Positions 52,512 to 61,948 of a DNA stretch of 64,000 nucleotides are shown in pieces; within the stretch, counting starts at the first letter, position 1, and every line of letters begins with the position of its first letter. A program made the translations under genes and the position numbers. The notes beneath the pieces are model-generated. The model was not told the origin of the DNA. It worked only from the letters and a program-made list of their open reading frames with translations, and made no database searches. Origin of the DNA: Euryhalocaulis sp050486445 (GTDB lineage Bacteria; Pseudomonadota; Alphaproteobacteria; Caulobacterales; Maricaulaceae); NCBI GenBank assembly GCA_050486445.1, contig JBJHDH010000015.1, positions 1 to 64,000 of the forward strand, read 5' to 3'.

Positions 52512-54830
52512 TCAAGCGCCGATGAGGGCCAGCCACTCATCCTCGGTCATCACCTGGACGCCGAGTTCCTGCGCTTTTGTCAGCTTTGAACCAGCGCCGG
52601 GGCCGGCCACCACGATGTCGGTCTTCGCAGAAACCGAGCCCGCGACCTTGGCGCCCAGCGCCTGAGCGCGCGCCTTGGCCTCGTCACGCGTCATGCGCTC
52701 CAGCGAGCCGGTGAACACCACGGTCTTGCCGGCGACCTTGGTGCCGGTCTGCGGCCGGGCCGCGTCTTCAATCGTCATTTCCTTGAGCAGGCGGTCGAGC
52801 GCGGCGCGGTTGCGCGGTTCGGCGAAAAACTCGATCAGCGATTCCACCGCGACCGGGCCGACCTCATCCACTTCCGCCAGCGCCGCGAAATCCGGGCCGG
52901 GAATCTGTTTCGCGGCGCGGATCATGGCGGCGGCGAAAGTCTTCCAATCGCCATAATGCGCCGCCAGCGCGACGCGCGCGGGGGCGTTGACGCGCGCGCC
53001 GAGCGCCGCGATCTGCGCGGCGAGGCCATCCTGCGGGTCCGGTTCGTCCGGTGCGCCGTTCGAAAACACCTCAAGCAGCGCACGCGCCGTCAGCTCGCCG
53101 ACCCGGTCAACGCCCAGCAATTCCAGATAGTCGGACCCCGGCCGGGCCTTCGCCGCCGCCGCGATCTCTTCCTCCAGCCGCGCCCATGAACCGGCGTGCT
53201 GCGCCAGCTTACCGGCGGTGACCGCGCCGACATGGCGCACGCCCAGCGCATTCAGAAAGCGGTCCATCGGCGCGGCGCGGCGGCGTTCGATGGCGGCGAA
53301 CAGATTGTTCAGGCTGGTTTCGCCATAACCTTCCCATTCATCCAGCACCGCGCGGTGGCTGCCTAAGGTAAAAATATCCGCGGGCTCTTTCACCAGTCCG
53401 GCATCGTAGAACGCCTCGATCTGTTTCGTGCCCAGACCTTCGATATCGAGCGCGCCGCGGCTGACAAAATGCTTCAGCCGCTCCACCGCCTGCGCCCGGC
53501 AGACAAGACCGCCGGTGCAGCGCCGGGCCGCCTCGCCCTCCTCGCGCACCGCGTGGCTGCCGCAGACCGGGCAGGTATCGGGGAAGACATAAGGCGCGCC
53601 GCGTCCCTTGCGATCCGCATCGACCACGGCGACGATCTGCGGGATCACGTCGCCGGCGCGCTGCACGATCACTTTGTCGCCGGCGCGGATGTCCTTGCGC
53701 GCGATTTCATCCTCATTATGCAGGGTGGCGTTGGAGACCTCGACGCCGCCGACCGTGACGGGCGCCAGCCGCGCCACGGGGGTGAGCGCACCGGTGCGCC
53801 CGACCTGGATTTCGATGGCGTTCAGCGTGGTGACCGCCTGTTCCGGCGGGAATTTCATCGCCAGCCGCCAGCGCGGCGCGCGGGAGACAAAGCCGAGCCG
53901 CCGCTGCAACGCCACGTCATCGACCGTGAAGACTACGCCGTCGATATCGAAGCCGAGATCGGCGCGGCGTATCTCCAGATCGCGATACGCCGCGATCATC
54001 GCCCCGGCGCCAGCGCAGAGGACGGGCGCGTTGACGCGAAAGCCCCAGCGCGCCAGCGCGGCGATGCCGCCGGTCTGGGTCTGCGCCGGCTGGGCGCTGG
54101 CCTCGCCCCAGCCATGCGCGAAAAACCGCAGGGGGCGCGCGGCGGTGACCGCCGGGTCGATCTGGCGCAGGCTGCCGGCGGCGGCGTTGCGCGGATTTTT
54201 ATAGAGCGGCAGGCCGGCCGCCTCCTGCGCCGCGTTCAGCGCCGCGAAATCGGCGTGGGTCATATGCACCTCACCGCGAATTTCGATCAGCGCGGGGATG
54301 TCGCGGCCTTTCAGCTTTTGCGGAATTTCATCCAGCGTGCGCAGATTATCGGTGACATCCTCGCCGGCGCGGCCATCGCCGCGCGTCGCGCCCAGAGTCA
54401 GCACGCCATTCTCATAGCGCAGATTGGCGCTGAGCCCGTCGATCTTCGGATCGGCGGCGAAGTTGAGCGGCGCGTCCTCGCCAAGACCGAGAAAGCGGCG
54501 CACGCGCGCCTCGAAATCGCGCAGATCGTCTTCATCGAAGCCGTTATCCAGCGAATACATCGGCTGGAGATGCGCGGCCTCTGCGAAGCCCGAGGCGGGC
54601 GCGGCGCCGACGCGCTCGCTGGGGCTGTCGTCGCGGACCAGATCGGGGAAGCGCGCCTCGATAGCGGCGTTGCGCAGGCGCAGCGCGTCATAGGCTGCGT
54701 CGGTGATCTCCGGTTCGTCGTTCTGGTAATAGAGCCGGTCGTGATGCGCGATCTCGTCGGCCAGGCGTTTCAGCTCGGCCGCCGCCTGGTCGCGGGTCAG
54801 GTCTTCGGGAGGGATGGTCTCCACGCTCAT
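52512..54830 (-). CDS. ligA: NAD+-dependent DNA ligase
   Basis: A 772-residue ligase. HHDRLYYQNDEPEITDAAYD (domain Ia), the adenylated Lys in ADPKIDGLSANL (KxDG), RGDGRAGEDVT, four-Cys zinc finger (CPVCGSHAV ... CTGGLVCRA), HhH repeats and a C-terminal BRCT domain (GKTVVFTGSLERMTRDEAKA). It joins Okazaki fragments. It overlaps recN by 4 bp (ATGA). It is about 100 residues longer than E. coli LigA, in the normal range for this class. Confidence 0.94.
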   Translation of the reverse strand: MSVETIPPEDLTRDQAAAELKRLADEIAHHDRLYYQNDEPEITDAAYDALRLRNAAIEARFPDLVRDDSPSERVGAAPASGFAEAAHLQPMYSLDNGFDEDDLRDFEARVRRFLGLGEDAPLNFAADPKIDGLSANLRYENGVLTLGATRGDGRAGEDVTDNLRTLDEIPQKLKGRDIPALIEIRGEVHMTHADFAALNAAQEAAGLPLYKNPRNAAAGSLRQIDPAVTAARPLRFFAHGWGEASAQPAQTQTGGIAALARWGFRVNAPVLCAGAGAMIAAYRDLEIRRADLGFDIDGVVFTVDDVALQRRLGFVSRAPRWRLAMKFPPEQAVTTLNAIEIQVGRTGALTPVARLAPVTVGGVEVSNATLHNEDEIARKDIRAGDKVIVQRAGDVIPQIVAVVDADRKGRGAPYVFPDTCPVCGSHAVREEGEAARRCTGGLVCRAQAVERLKHFVSRGALDIEGLGTKQIEAFYDAGLVKEPADIFTLGSHRAVLDEWEGYGETSLNNLFAAIERRRAAPMDRFLNALGVRHVGAVTAGKLAQHAGSWARLEEEIAAAAKARPGSDYLELLGVDRVGELTARALLEVFSNGAPDEPDPQDGLAAQIAALGARVNAPARVALAAHYGDWKTFAAAMIRAAKQIPGPDFAALAEVDEVGPVAVESLIEFFAEPRNRAALDRLLKEMTIEDAARPQTGTKVAGKTVVFTGSLERMTRDEAKARAQALGAKVAGSVSAKTDIVVAGPGAGSKLTKAQELGVQVMTEDEWLALIGA

Positions 54831-56536
54831 GCGTCCGCCGCGCGGAGTTTGCGGGCGGCGGCGCGGGCCTCGTCGGTGACGCTGGCGCCGGCCAGCATGC
54901 GGGCCAGCTCTTCCTCCCGCGCCTGCCCGTCCAGATGACGCACGCGCGTCACGGCGCGGCCCTCGGCATCCTCGCCCTTTTCGATCAGCACGTGATGATC
55001 GGCGCGGGCCGCGACCTGCGGGCTGTGGGTGACGACGATGACCTGCCCGGTCTGCGACAGGGATTTCAGCCGCCGCCCGACCGCGTCGGCCACCGCGCCG
55101 CCGACGCCCTGATCCACCTCGTCGAAAATCAGCACCGCGCCAGAGCCGCCGCCCGCGAGCGAGGCCTTGATGGCCAGCGCGAAGCGGGACAGCTCGCCAC
55201 CGGAGGCGATCTGGTCCAGCGGGCCGAACGGCGCGCCGGGATTGGTGGCGACCTCGAAGCGCACGCGGTCGCGCCCCTCCGCCCCGTCGCGCCCGGAGGG
55301 CGCCACGTGCGTGCGGAAACGCGCCTTGTCCAGCTTCAGCGGCGGCAGTTCGGCGGCGACCGCCGCGTCCAGCGCCTTCGCCGCCTTTTCGCGCGCACGG
55401 GTGAGGGCCGAGGCGGTCTTGTCATAAGCGGCTTCGGCCTGTTTCAGCGCCGCCTCCGCCGCCGCCAGACCGGCCCCGCCCGACAGGACTGCGTCCAGCC
55501 TCGCCGTCAGATCGCGGCGCAGCTCCGGCAGGCCGGCGACCGTGACCTGATGCTTGCGGGCGAGCGCGCGCAGGGCGAACAGCCGCTCCTCCACCGTCTC
55601 CAGCCGGCCGGGATCGGCGTCGAAGCGGCGGGCCGCCTCATCCACCGCCGCGCGCGCCTCGCGCGTCTCAATCAGGGCGCGCTCCAGCGCGGCGGCGGCG
55701 CGGCCGATCACCGCGCGCGGGCCGTCATCGCTTTCGCCCTCCCCGGCGGCGGCGGCCGGCAGCTTGGCCGCGGCGCGCTCCAGCCCCGCCAGCGCGGTGG
55801 AGAGGCGATGCTCCAGCCCGCTGTCGCCTTCCAGCGCCATGGTGGCGGCCTGAAGATCGGCCAGCGATTTTTCAGCGGAACCTAAAAAGGCGCGCTCGGC
55901 GGCGAGCTGCGCCTCCTCGTCCGGGCGCGGGTCCAGCCGCTCCAGCTCCTCCACTGCGTGGGTGAGGAATTCGCGGTCGGCCTCTGCCCGGCTCCGCGCC
56001 TCCGACGCCGCGTCGCGGGCCGCGCGCGCATCGGCCAGCGCCGCGAACGCCGCCCGCATTTCGGCCAGCAGCGAATCATGGCCGCCGGCCGCATCGAGCA
56101 GAACGCGGTGCGCGCCGGAATCCAGCAGGCCGCGCCCGTCATGCTGGCCGTGCACCTCCACCAGCGCGGCGCCGATGGAGGCGAGCAGGCCGACGCCGGC
56201 CGGCTGGTCGTTGACAAAGGCGCGGCCGCGGCCATCGGCCGACAGCGTGCGGCGCAGCAATATTTCGCCGCCGCCGGGCTCCAGCCCCGCCTCGTCCAGC
56301 GCCGCGTGGGCGGAATGCTCCGGGGGCGGCGCGAAGATGGCGGCGGCGGAGCCCTGATCGGCCCCGGCGCGCACCAGCGCCTTGTCCCCCCGCGCGCCGC
56401 AGGCCAGGCCCAGCGCGTCCAGAATGATGGATTTGCCGGCGCCGGTTTCGCCGGTCAGCGCCGTCAGCCCGGGCTCGAACTCAAGGTCCAGCCGGTCGAT
56501 CAGCACGATATTGCGGACGGACAGCGACCTCAGCAT
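54827..56536 (-). CDS. recN: DNA repair protein RecN
   Basis: A 569-residue SMC-like ATPase. LTGETGAGKSIILDALGLA (Walker A) is near residue 31, then long Ala/Glu/Arg-rich coiled coils, IASGGELSRFALAIK (signature) and LIFDEVDQGVGGAVA (Walker B). It acts early in double-strand break repair. It sits between bamD and ligA, a common alphaproteobacterial order, with a MITE-like element inserted before it (56578-56703). Confidence 0.92.
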   Translation of the reverse strand: MLRSLSVRNIVLIDRLDLEFEPGLTALTGETGAGKSIILDALGLACGARGDKALVRAGADQGSAAAIFAPPPEHSAHAALDEAGLEPGGGEILLRRTLSADGRGRAFVNDQPAGVGLLASIGAALVEVHGQHDGRGLLDSGAHRVLLDAAGGHDSLLAEMRAAFAALADARAARDAASEARSRAEADREFLTHAVEELERLDPRPDEEAQLAAERAFLGSAEKSLADLQAATMALEGDSGLEHRLSTALAGLERAAAKLPAAAAGEGESDDGPRAVIGRAAAALERALIETREARAAVDEAARRFDADPGRLETVEERLFALRALARKHQVTVAGLPELRRDLTARLDAVLSGGAGLAAAEAALKQAEAAYDKTASALTRAREKAAKALDAAVAAELPPLKLDKARFRTHVAPSGRDGAEGRDRVRFEVATNPGAPFGPLDQIASGGELSRFALAIKASLAGGGSGAVLIFDEVDQGVGGAVADAVGRRLKSLSQTGQVIVVTHSPQVAARADHHVLIEKGEDAEGRAVTRVRHLDGQAREEELARMLAGASVTDEARAAARKLRAADA

Positions 56537-56577
56537 GGACGAATTTCTAGCTTAAAGTCTGACCCGAAACTCCATTT

Positions 56578-56703
56578 TATTCCCCGGAACGGCTGAAGCC
56601 TTATCCGGGGCCTGGAGTCGTAACGGGAGAAGATTCGGCAAAGCCATCTTTCCTGAAAGTCCTCCTGAGCCCCGGATCGGCGCTATGCGCCGTCCGGGGG
56701 ATA
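56578..56703. repeat. MITE-like palindromic element, copy 2
   Basis: 126 bp with ends TATTCCCCGGAACGG and CCGTCCGGGGGATA. It shares TATTCCCCGGAA and TTATCCGGGGCC with 44854-44960, though the interior differs. It ends 4 bases from the bamD stop, so it may also terminate bamD and separates recN from bamD. Confidence 0.6.
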
Positions 56704-56707
56704 ATTC

Positions 56708-57532
56708 TCAGAAGAAGCGGCCGAAAGTGCGGGCGAACCGGCCGGACGGCGGATCGGGCCGTTGACCGGGGGGGCGGGCGCCCACACGCTCCAGCAGATT
56801 ATAGGAATCCTGATACCAGCGCCCGCCCGGATAATTATAGCCAAGCACCGAGGCGACCTGGGTCGCCTCCTCCAGCACGCCAAGCTGAACATAGGCCTCG
56901 ACCAGGCGATGCAGCGCCTCCTCGGCGTGAGAGGTGGTCTGGTAACCTTCGACTACGTTCCTGAACCGGCCGATGGCGGCCAGCGTATGGCCCTGACGCA
57001 GATACCAGCGGCCGACATCCATTTCCTTGCCGGCGAGTTGGTCCATCGCCATGTCGATTTTCAGCCGCGCATCGCGCGCATAATCGGAATCGGGAAAGCG
57101 CCGCACCACCTGCCGGAAAGCCTCTAGCGCCTCCAGCGTGGCCGACTGGTCGCGGCCAATATCGGTGATGCGCTCGAAATGAGACTGCGCGATCAAATAA
57201 TAGGCATATGGCGCCGCGGTATTACCGGGATGCAGCGTCAGGAACCGCTGGGCGGCGCTGATCGCCTCATCATATTCCCTGTCAGCATAGGCGGCGTAGG
57301 CTGTCATCAGCATCGCCCGGCGCGCCCATTCCGAATAGGGATGCTGGCGTTCCACTTCCTGGAACAGCATGGCCGACACCTCGAAATTCCGGCGCTCAAG
57401 CTGCTCGAAGGCGGCCAGATAGATCGGCTCCACAGGATACTCGACATAGGCCAGTTCCTGCCGGCGGCCGGCGCAGGCGGTCAGCGCGGCGCAGACACAG
57501 AGCAGGACGGCGTAACGGGCGTATCGAATCAT
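56708..57532 (-). CDS. bamD: BamD outer-membrane assembly lipoprotein
   Basis: A 274-residue TPR lipoprotein. The signal peptide ends in LTAC (Cys about residue 20); the YfiO-type repeats include EVERQHPYSEWARRAMLMTA and RRFPDSDYARDARLKIDMAM. It belongs to the Bam complex that inserts beta-barrels. The Pro/Arg-rich C-terminus (GQRPDPPSGRFARTFGRFF) is normal for this class. The order lpxC-bamD-recN-ligA is conserved in alphaproteobacteria. Confidence 0.92.
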   Translation of the reverse strand: MIRYARYAVLLCVCAALTACAGRRQELAYVEYPVEPIYLAAFEQLERRNFEVSAMLFQEVERQHPYSEWARRAMLMTAYAAYADREYDEAISAAQRFLTLHPGNTAAPYAYYLIAQSHFERITDIGRDQSATLEALEAFRQVVRRFPDSDYARDARLKIDMAMDQLAGKEMDVGRWYLRQGHTLAAIGRFRNVVEGYQTTSHAEEALHRLVEAYVQLGVLEEATQVASVLGYNYPGGRWYQDSYNLLERVGARPPGQRPDPPSGRFARTFGRFF

Positions 57533-57633
57533 TGCGTGAAACCGGGCAGCTGGATTGTGCAGGCGAACGAAGCCGCTTTGTAACCAATCCCGGCCAGACA
57601 GGAAAGCAAGCCCGGCGCCCGGCCTGCCAGCGT

Positions 57634-58575
57634 TCAGCCGGCGCGGGGAGCGGCGATGGAAGGAGCGGCCGTTTCGCGCCGCCAGGCTGAGCTGTCAGCC
57701 AGCAGCGCCCGCACCGTGGCCAGGTTGAGCGCATGGCCTGGGCGCTCCGCACGATAGCAGCCCATGATTGGCGCCCCGGCTAGGGCCAGGTCCCCGAGCG
57801 CGTCCAGCGCCTTGTGCCGGGCGAATTCATCGGGGAAACGCAGCCCTTCCGGGTTTTCCACCGCGCCCTCATGGATCGCCACGGTATTGTCCAGTGTCGC
57901 CCCCAGCGCACGGGCGCCGGCGCGCAGCCGGTCCAGATCGGCCCGGAAACCGAATGTGCGTGCGGGGGCCAGCTCCGCTGCGAAATCGCCGGAAGACGCA
58001 TCAAAGCGCACGGACTGGCGCCCGATCGGCGCGGAATATTCAACACCGATGTCGAGCGACAGGGCGGGCGCGGGCGACAGCACAGCGCGCCTGCCATCCA
58101 TCTCCACCACAACATCCCGCAGCACGCGGATGGCGGCGCGCGGCGCGCCCTGACGGCGCAACCCGGCGCGGTTCAGCAATTCGACAAAGGGCGCGGCCGA
58201 ACCGTCCACGGCGGGCGGCTCCGGCCCGTCCAGCTCTACCACGACATTATCAGCGCCCATGCCGGCGAAGGCCGCCAGCAGGTGCTCTACCGTCGCTGCC
58301 TCAGCTCCAGCTTCGTTGCGCAGCGTGGTTCCCAGCCGGGCGTCGGCGATGTTTTCCGCGCAGGCGGCGATGCGGTTGGCGCCATTTTTGTTGTCTGGCC
58401 CGTGATCGGGCAAATCCTTGCGGAGAAAGACGATGCCCGTATCCGGCCCCGCCGGACGCAGCGCCATACGCACATGGCGGCCAGTGTGCAGGCCGGCGCC
58501 GGCCAGCACTGCCGGCTCCGCGATCGTGTGCTGCCAAACAGCGAATGAAGGCGCAGTCAAAGTATAAGCATCCAA
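57634..58575 (-). CDS. lpxC: LpxC, UDP-3-O-acyl-GlcNAc deacetylase
   Basis: A 313-residue zinc enzyme, the committed step of lipid A. It has GAGLHTGRHVRMALRPA at the start, the zinc His in TVEHLLAAF and HKALDALGDLAL with the second His and Asp, and VVVELDGPEPPAVDGSA. It is somewhat divergent near the C-terminus (Ala/Pro tail). It follows ftsZ with about 170 bases between. Confidence 0.93.
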   Translation of the reverse strand: MDAYTLTAPSFAVWQHTIAEPAVLAGAGLHTGRHVRMALRPAGPDTGIVFLRKDLPDHGPDNKNGANRIAACAENIADARLGTTLRNEAGAEAATVEHLLAAFAGMGADNVVVELDGPEPPAVDGSAAPFVELLNRAGLRRQGAPRAAIRVLRDVVVEMDGRRAVLSPAPALSLDIGVEYSAPIGRQSVRFDASSGDFAAELAPARTFGFRADLDRLRAGARALGATLDNTVAIHEGAVENPEGLRFPDEFARHKALDALGDLALAGAPIMGCYRAERPGHALNLATVRALLADSSAWRRETAAPSIAAPRAG

Positions 58576-58681
58576 TCAAACGCCCCTCATGCAGAACTCT
58601 AGGAAAGCCTCTGGACGACGGCGAATAAAGCTTGGTTACGGAATGTTACCGCAGATGCGAAGGCCCAAACGCCCTTCAGGT

Positions 58682-58719
58682 CAAAAAGTTGCGCCGCCCG
58701 GCGAGGCCGGACGGCGCAA
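58682..58719 (-). terminator. Terminator after ftsZ
   Basis: On the minus strand, a 14-bp stem (TTGCGCCGTCCGGC with GCCGGGCGGCGCAA, one G-T wobble), a 3-base loop and CTTTTTG. It ends the ftsZ transcript. Confidence 0.85.
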
Positions 58720-58743
58720 ACGGAACATTCTGGCCAGATTGGC

Positions 58744-60387
58744 CTAATTCGCCTGGCGGCGCAGGAAAGCGGGGATTTCCAGATCCTCGTCGTCCAGTTC
58801 GCGGAACAGATCGCCGCTGGAGACGCGCACGGCCGGGCGGGCCTGAGCCGGCTCGGCCTCCGGCTCCGCCTTGCGGCGGAACAGGGAGAAACCGCCGCGG
58901 CGCGGCTCGCGCTCCTGCTGCTCCTCCTCCCACGACGCGGCGGGGCGGCGGATCGCAGGCGCAGCCTCCTCGACCCGCGCCTTCAGGCGGCGGATCGCCG
59001 GTTCCGGGTCGATATCAGGCTCGCGCCGCGCAGCCGGGGCGTATTCGGGCTCTGACGCGGAAGGCGCGGGCGCCGTGGCGGCCGGGCGGGAAACGACGCG
59101 TACCTCCTCCTCATCTTCCGGCAGCGGGCCAAACGCCGCGGGCGCCGGACGAGCGGCCGGAGTCTGCGGTGTCACGCGGCGCACACTTTCCTCCATAGGC
59201 GGCGGCACGGCGGCCGAACCGACCACGGTGGTGCGCACGACGGGACGCGGCGACGGGGCATGCGCGGACGTATGCGCGGACGTATGCGCCGGAGCCGGAG
59301 CCGGTGCGGCTTCGGCGGCGGGCGCCTCGTCGCGCCAGGGCAGAGCGGAAGGACGGGACGCCGGGCGCGGCGCCGGACGGGCAATGCGCGCAGACTCGGG
59401 CCGGTGCTTTTGTGCGCCGGTATCGCCAATGCCGGTGGCGATCACTGACAGGCGCACCTTGCCCTGCATGTTTTCATCCAGGGTGGCGCCCCAGTTGATA
59501 TGGGCGTCTTCATCCGCCTCGGCGGCGATGATATTGGCGGCCTCGTCGATTTCGTGCAGCGAAAAGTCCGGCCCGTGCGTGAAGCTGATAAGCACGCGCT
59601 GCGCGCCCTTCATGGCGGTGTCGTCCAGCAGGGGGTTGTTGATCGCCGCCTCGGCCGCCTGGGCGGCGCGGCGGTCGCCCTCGGCCTCGCCCATGCCGAT
59701 CATGGCGCGGCCCATCTCGCGCATCGTGGTGGAAACGTCAGCGAAGTCGCGGTTGACGATGCCCGGCCGCACGATCAGGTCGGTGATGGCGCGCACGCCG
59801 GAATGCAGCACCTCGTCCGCCATCACGAAGGCGTCGGCGAAGCTGGTCGTTTCGGTCGCGACGCGGAACAGGTTCTGGTTCGGAATCACGATCAGCGTAT
59901 CGACATGCTGCTCCAGCTCGGCAACGCCAGCCTCGGCCAGACGCATGCGGCGCGGGCCCTCGAACTGGAACGGCTTTGTCACCACGCCAACGGTGAGGAT
60001 GCCATGCTCGCGCGCGGCGCGGGCGATTACCGGCGCCGCGCCCGTGCCCGTGCCCCCGCCCATGCCGGCGGTGACAAACACCATATGCGCGCCCTCCAGA
60101 TGCTCGATGATCTCGTGGATCGAATCCTCGGCGGCGCGCGCGCCGATCTCCGGCTGCGCGCCCGCGCCCAGACCCTGGGTCACGCCGGCGCCGAGTTGCA
60201 CCTGGCGTTTGGCCAGCGAACGGCCAAGCGCCTGCGCATCGGTATTGGCGGCGACGAAATCGACGCCTTCGAGATTCTTCTCGATCATGTTGTTGATCGC
60301 GTTGCCGCCGGCGCCGCCGACGCCGATCACGACGATCTGCGGCTTCAGCTCGTTAACGGCTTCGGGAGGGGTGAGAGAAAGCGGCAT
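58744..60387 (-). CDS. ftsZ: Cell division protein FtsZ
   Basis: A 547-residue tubulin homologue. The GTPase signature is GMGGGTGTGAAP, with IVVIGVGGAGGNAINNM at the N-terminus and NTDAQAL. A long disordered Pro/Ala/Arg linker (about residues 330-525) is typical of alphaproteobacterial FtsZ; the C-terminal peptide is DLEIPAFLRRQAN, which binds partners. FtsZ forms the division ring. Upstream lie a CtrA box and a GANTC site. Confidence 0.95.
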   Translation of the reverse strand: MPLSLTPPEAVNELKPQIVVIGVGGAGGNAINNMIEKNLEGVDFVAANTDAQALGRSLAKRQVQLGAGVTQGLGAGAQPEIGARAAEDSIHEIIEHLEGAHMVFVTAGMGGGTGTGAAPVIARAAREHGILTVGVVTKPFQFEGPRRMRLAEAGVAELEQHVDTLIVIPNQNLFRVATETTSFADAFVMADEVLHSGVRAITDLIVRPGIVNRDFADVSTTMREMGRAMIGMGEAEGDRRAAQAAEAAINNPLLDDTAMKGAQRVLISFTHGPDFSLHEIDEAANIIAAEADEDAHINWGATLDENMQGKVRLSVIATGIGDTGAQKHRPESARIARPAPRPASRPSALPWRDEAPAAEAAPAPAPAHTSAHTSAHAPSPRPVVRTTVVGSAAVPPPMEESVRRVTPQTPAARPAPAAFGPLPEDEEEVRVVSRPAATAPAPSASEPEYAPAARREPDIDPEPAIRRLKARVEEAAPAIRRPAASWEEEQQEREPRRGGFSLFRRKAEPEAEPAQARPAVRVSSGDLFRELDDEDLEIPAFLRRQAN

Positions 60388-60392
60388 TGGCT

Positions 60393-60397
60393 GACTC
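60393..60397. promoter_or_regulatory. CcrM-type GANTC site in the ftsZ upstream region
   Basis: GACTC, six bases before the ftsZ ATG. In Caulobacter, CcrM methylation of such sites stimulates ftsZ. A single GANTC occurs often by chance, so this rests on the company of the CtrA box. Confidence 0.35.
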
Positions 60398-60466
60398 CTG
60401 TGCGCGACCGGCCTGTGAGGCGCGCGGCGCGATAAACCGAACGTTCACCAAACTCGGTCATAATTG

Positions 60467-60481
60467 TTAATTCACGGTTAA
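60467..60481. promoter_or_regulatory. CtrA-type box upstream of ftsZ
   Basis: TTAA, seven bases (TTCACGG), TTAA: an exact match to the CtrA core consensus TTAA-N7-TTAA. It is 80 bp upstream of ftsZ and about 45 bp upstream of murI. CtrA represses ftsZ in Caulobacter. Confidence 0.7.
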
Positions 60482-60524
60482 GCCCTTTTTATCCCTATGG
60501 GATTTCCACAGTGACGCCAGTTCG

Positions 60525-61373
60525 ATGAGCCCGAGCGGCGCGCCTGCGCGCAAAATTCTTGTATTCGATTCGGGAGTCGGCGGCCTCTCCATCGTGGACG
60601 CCCTGCTCGCCCTGCGCCCGGCGGCGGAATTGGTCTATGCCGCCGACACGGAATTCATGCCCTATGGTCTGCGTCCCGATGAAGAATTGCGGGCGCGCCT
60701 GCCTGTTTTGCTGGCCGCGCTGGAGGCGCGCGCGGCGCCGGACCTGATTGTCATCGCCTGCAACACCGCCTCGACGCTGGCCCTGCCGGAGATTCGCGCG
60801 CGGGTGCGGGCGCCGGTGGTGGGAACCGTGCCCGCGATCAAGCCGGCCGCCGCGCAATCGAAAACGCGAATCATCGGCTTTCTCGGCACGCCGCGCACGG
60901 TGGAGCGCGAATATTCCGACGCGCTGATCCGCGATTTCGCCAATGGCTGCGCCGTGATCCGGTTCGGCAGCGCGGAGCTGGTGATGCTGGCCGAACGCAG
61001 GCTGGCGGGCGAGACCCTGCCCGATGGCGCGGTCGCCGCCGCGCTCGCGCCGATGTTCGCGCAGGAGGGCGCGGCGGGCATGGATGTCGGCGTGCTGGCC
61101 TGCACGCATTTCCCGCTGCTGCGGGCGGAGATCGAGGCAGCCAGCCCGCCCGGCCTTCGCTGGATCGATTCCGGCGAGGCCGTGGCGCGCCGCGCGCTGG
61201 ATGTGCTGGGCCTTGCGCCGGAGTCAGGCGAGACGCGCTGCACGAGCGTGATCTCCACCGCGCCGGAGCGCCTGCGCCCCGCCGGGGCGGCCTTTATGGC
61301 CAGAGGGTTTCCCGGGGTGGAGGCGTGGGAGGGGCTGGAGGTCAGCGCGGCCCGCGCAACGGAGCCGCTATAG
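60525..61373 (+). CDS. murI: Glutamate racemase
   Basis: A 282-residue enzyme making D-glutamate for peptidoglycan. The catalytic cysteines are in VIACNTASTLAL and VLACTHFPLL, with VFDSGVGGLSI at the start. Sequence hallmarks are complete. It is divergent from ftsZ, sharing the CtrA-box region, and its last 6 bases overlap the convergent lipoprotein gene. Confidence 0.93.
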   Translation: MSPSGAPARKILVFDSGVGGLSIVDALLALRPAAELVYAADTEFMPYGLRPDEELRARLPVLLAALEARAAPDLIVIACNTASTLALPEIRARVRAPVVGTVPAIKPAAAQSKTRIIGFLGTPRTVEREYSDALIRDFANGCAVIRFGSAELVMLAERRLAGETLPDGAVAAALAPMFAQEGAAGMDVGVLACTHFPLLRAEIEAASPPGLRWIDSGEAVARRALDVLGLAPESGETRCTSVISTAPERLRPAGAAFMARGFPGVEAWEGLEVSAARATEPL

Positions 61374-61901
61374 CAGCCCTTCCATAAAGCAATAGACGCC
61401 GCCGGTTTCGATCGGTGTGATCTGGCCCGCCACGAGATCGACGCGAACCGCGGCCAGAATTCCATCGCTATAAACCACCTCGTCCGGCGGTATAGCGTCC
61501 CATTCAGCGATGGCGACGATATAATTCGCCGGGTCCGCGCTCCAATCCTCCCAATCCGGACTGAGCGCGCACAGCGTGACGACGCCCGCCGTCTCGTGAC
61601 TGGCGGGCCATGACCAGAAATCGGCGATGGTCCATGCGGCGACGCCATCCGGCTCGCGATGGCGGAACGCCTCGACGGACACCGCGAGCCGTTTCGCGCT
61701 CGAATAATTTGAGACCGAATGCAGGTCTTCGCTGATGAAAAAACCGCCGTCGCTGCGCCATTCTTCCACGGACAGAAACCCGCCCTGCGGGACGCGGCCG
61801 GCGTATTCGACGCCGATCATGCCGGTTTCCCGGCGCCAGTCCGGCGCCTCGGCGCAGGCCGGCAGGGCCAGAAGGACAACGGCAAGACCAAGGCGCATCA
61901 T
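61368..61901 (-). CDS. Putative lipoprotein of unknown function
   Basis: A 177-residue protein. A signal peptide ends in ALPAC, with Cys about residue 16. The body is mixed alpha/beta, with several Trp (EEWRSDGGF, IADFWSWPASH, EDWSADPANYIVAIAEWDAI). I recognise no family. It follows the tannase-like gene on the same strand. Confidence 0.65.
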   Translation of the reverse strand: MMRLGLAVVLLALPACAEAPDWRRETGMIGVEYAGRVPQGGFLSVEEWRSDGGFFISEDLHSVSNYSSAKRLAVSVEAFRHREPDGVAAWTIADFWSWPASHETAGVVTLCALSPDWEDWSADPANYIVAIAEWDAIPPDEVVYSDGILAAVRVDLVAGQITPIETGGVYCFMEGLL

Positions 61902-61948
61902 CGGGTCAATATGCGCCTGCTTCTCCCCCTCCGCAAACGGAGCTTACC

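Noticed and set aside
52262..52525. Small frames in the fliJ-ligA gap
   Set aside because: They consist of repeat hairpins translated as Pro/Arg-rich sequence, with no sign of coding.
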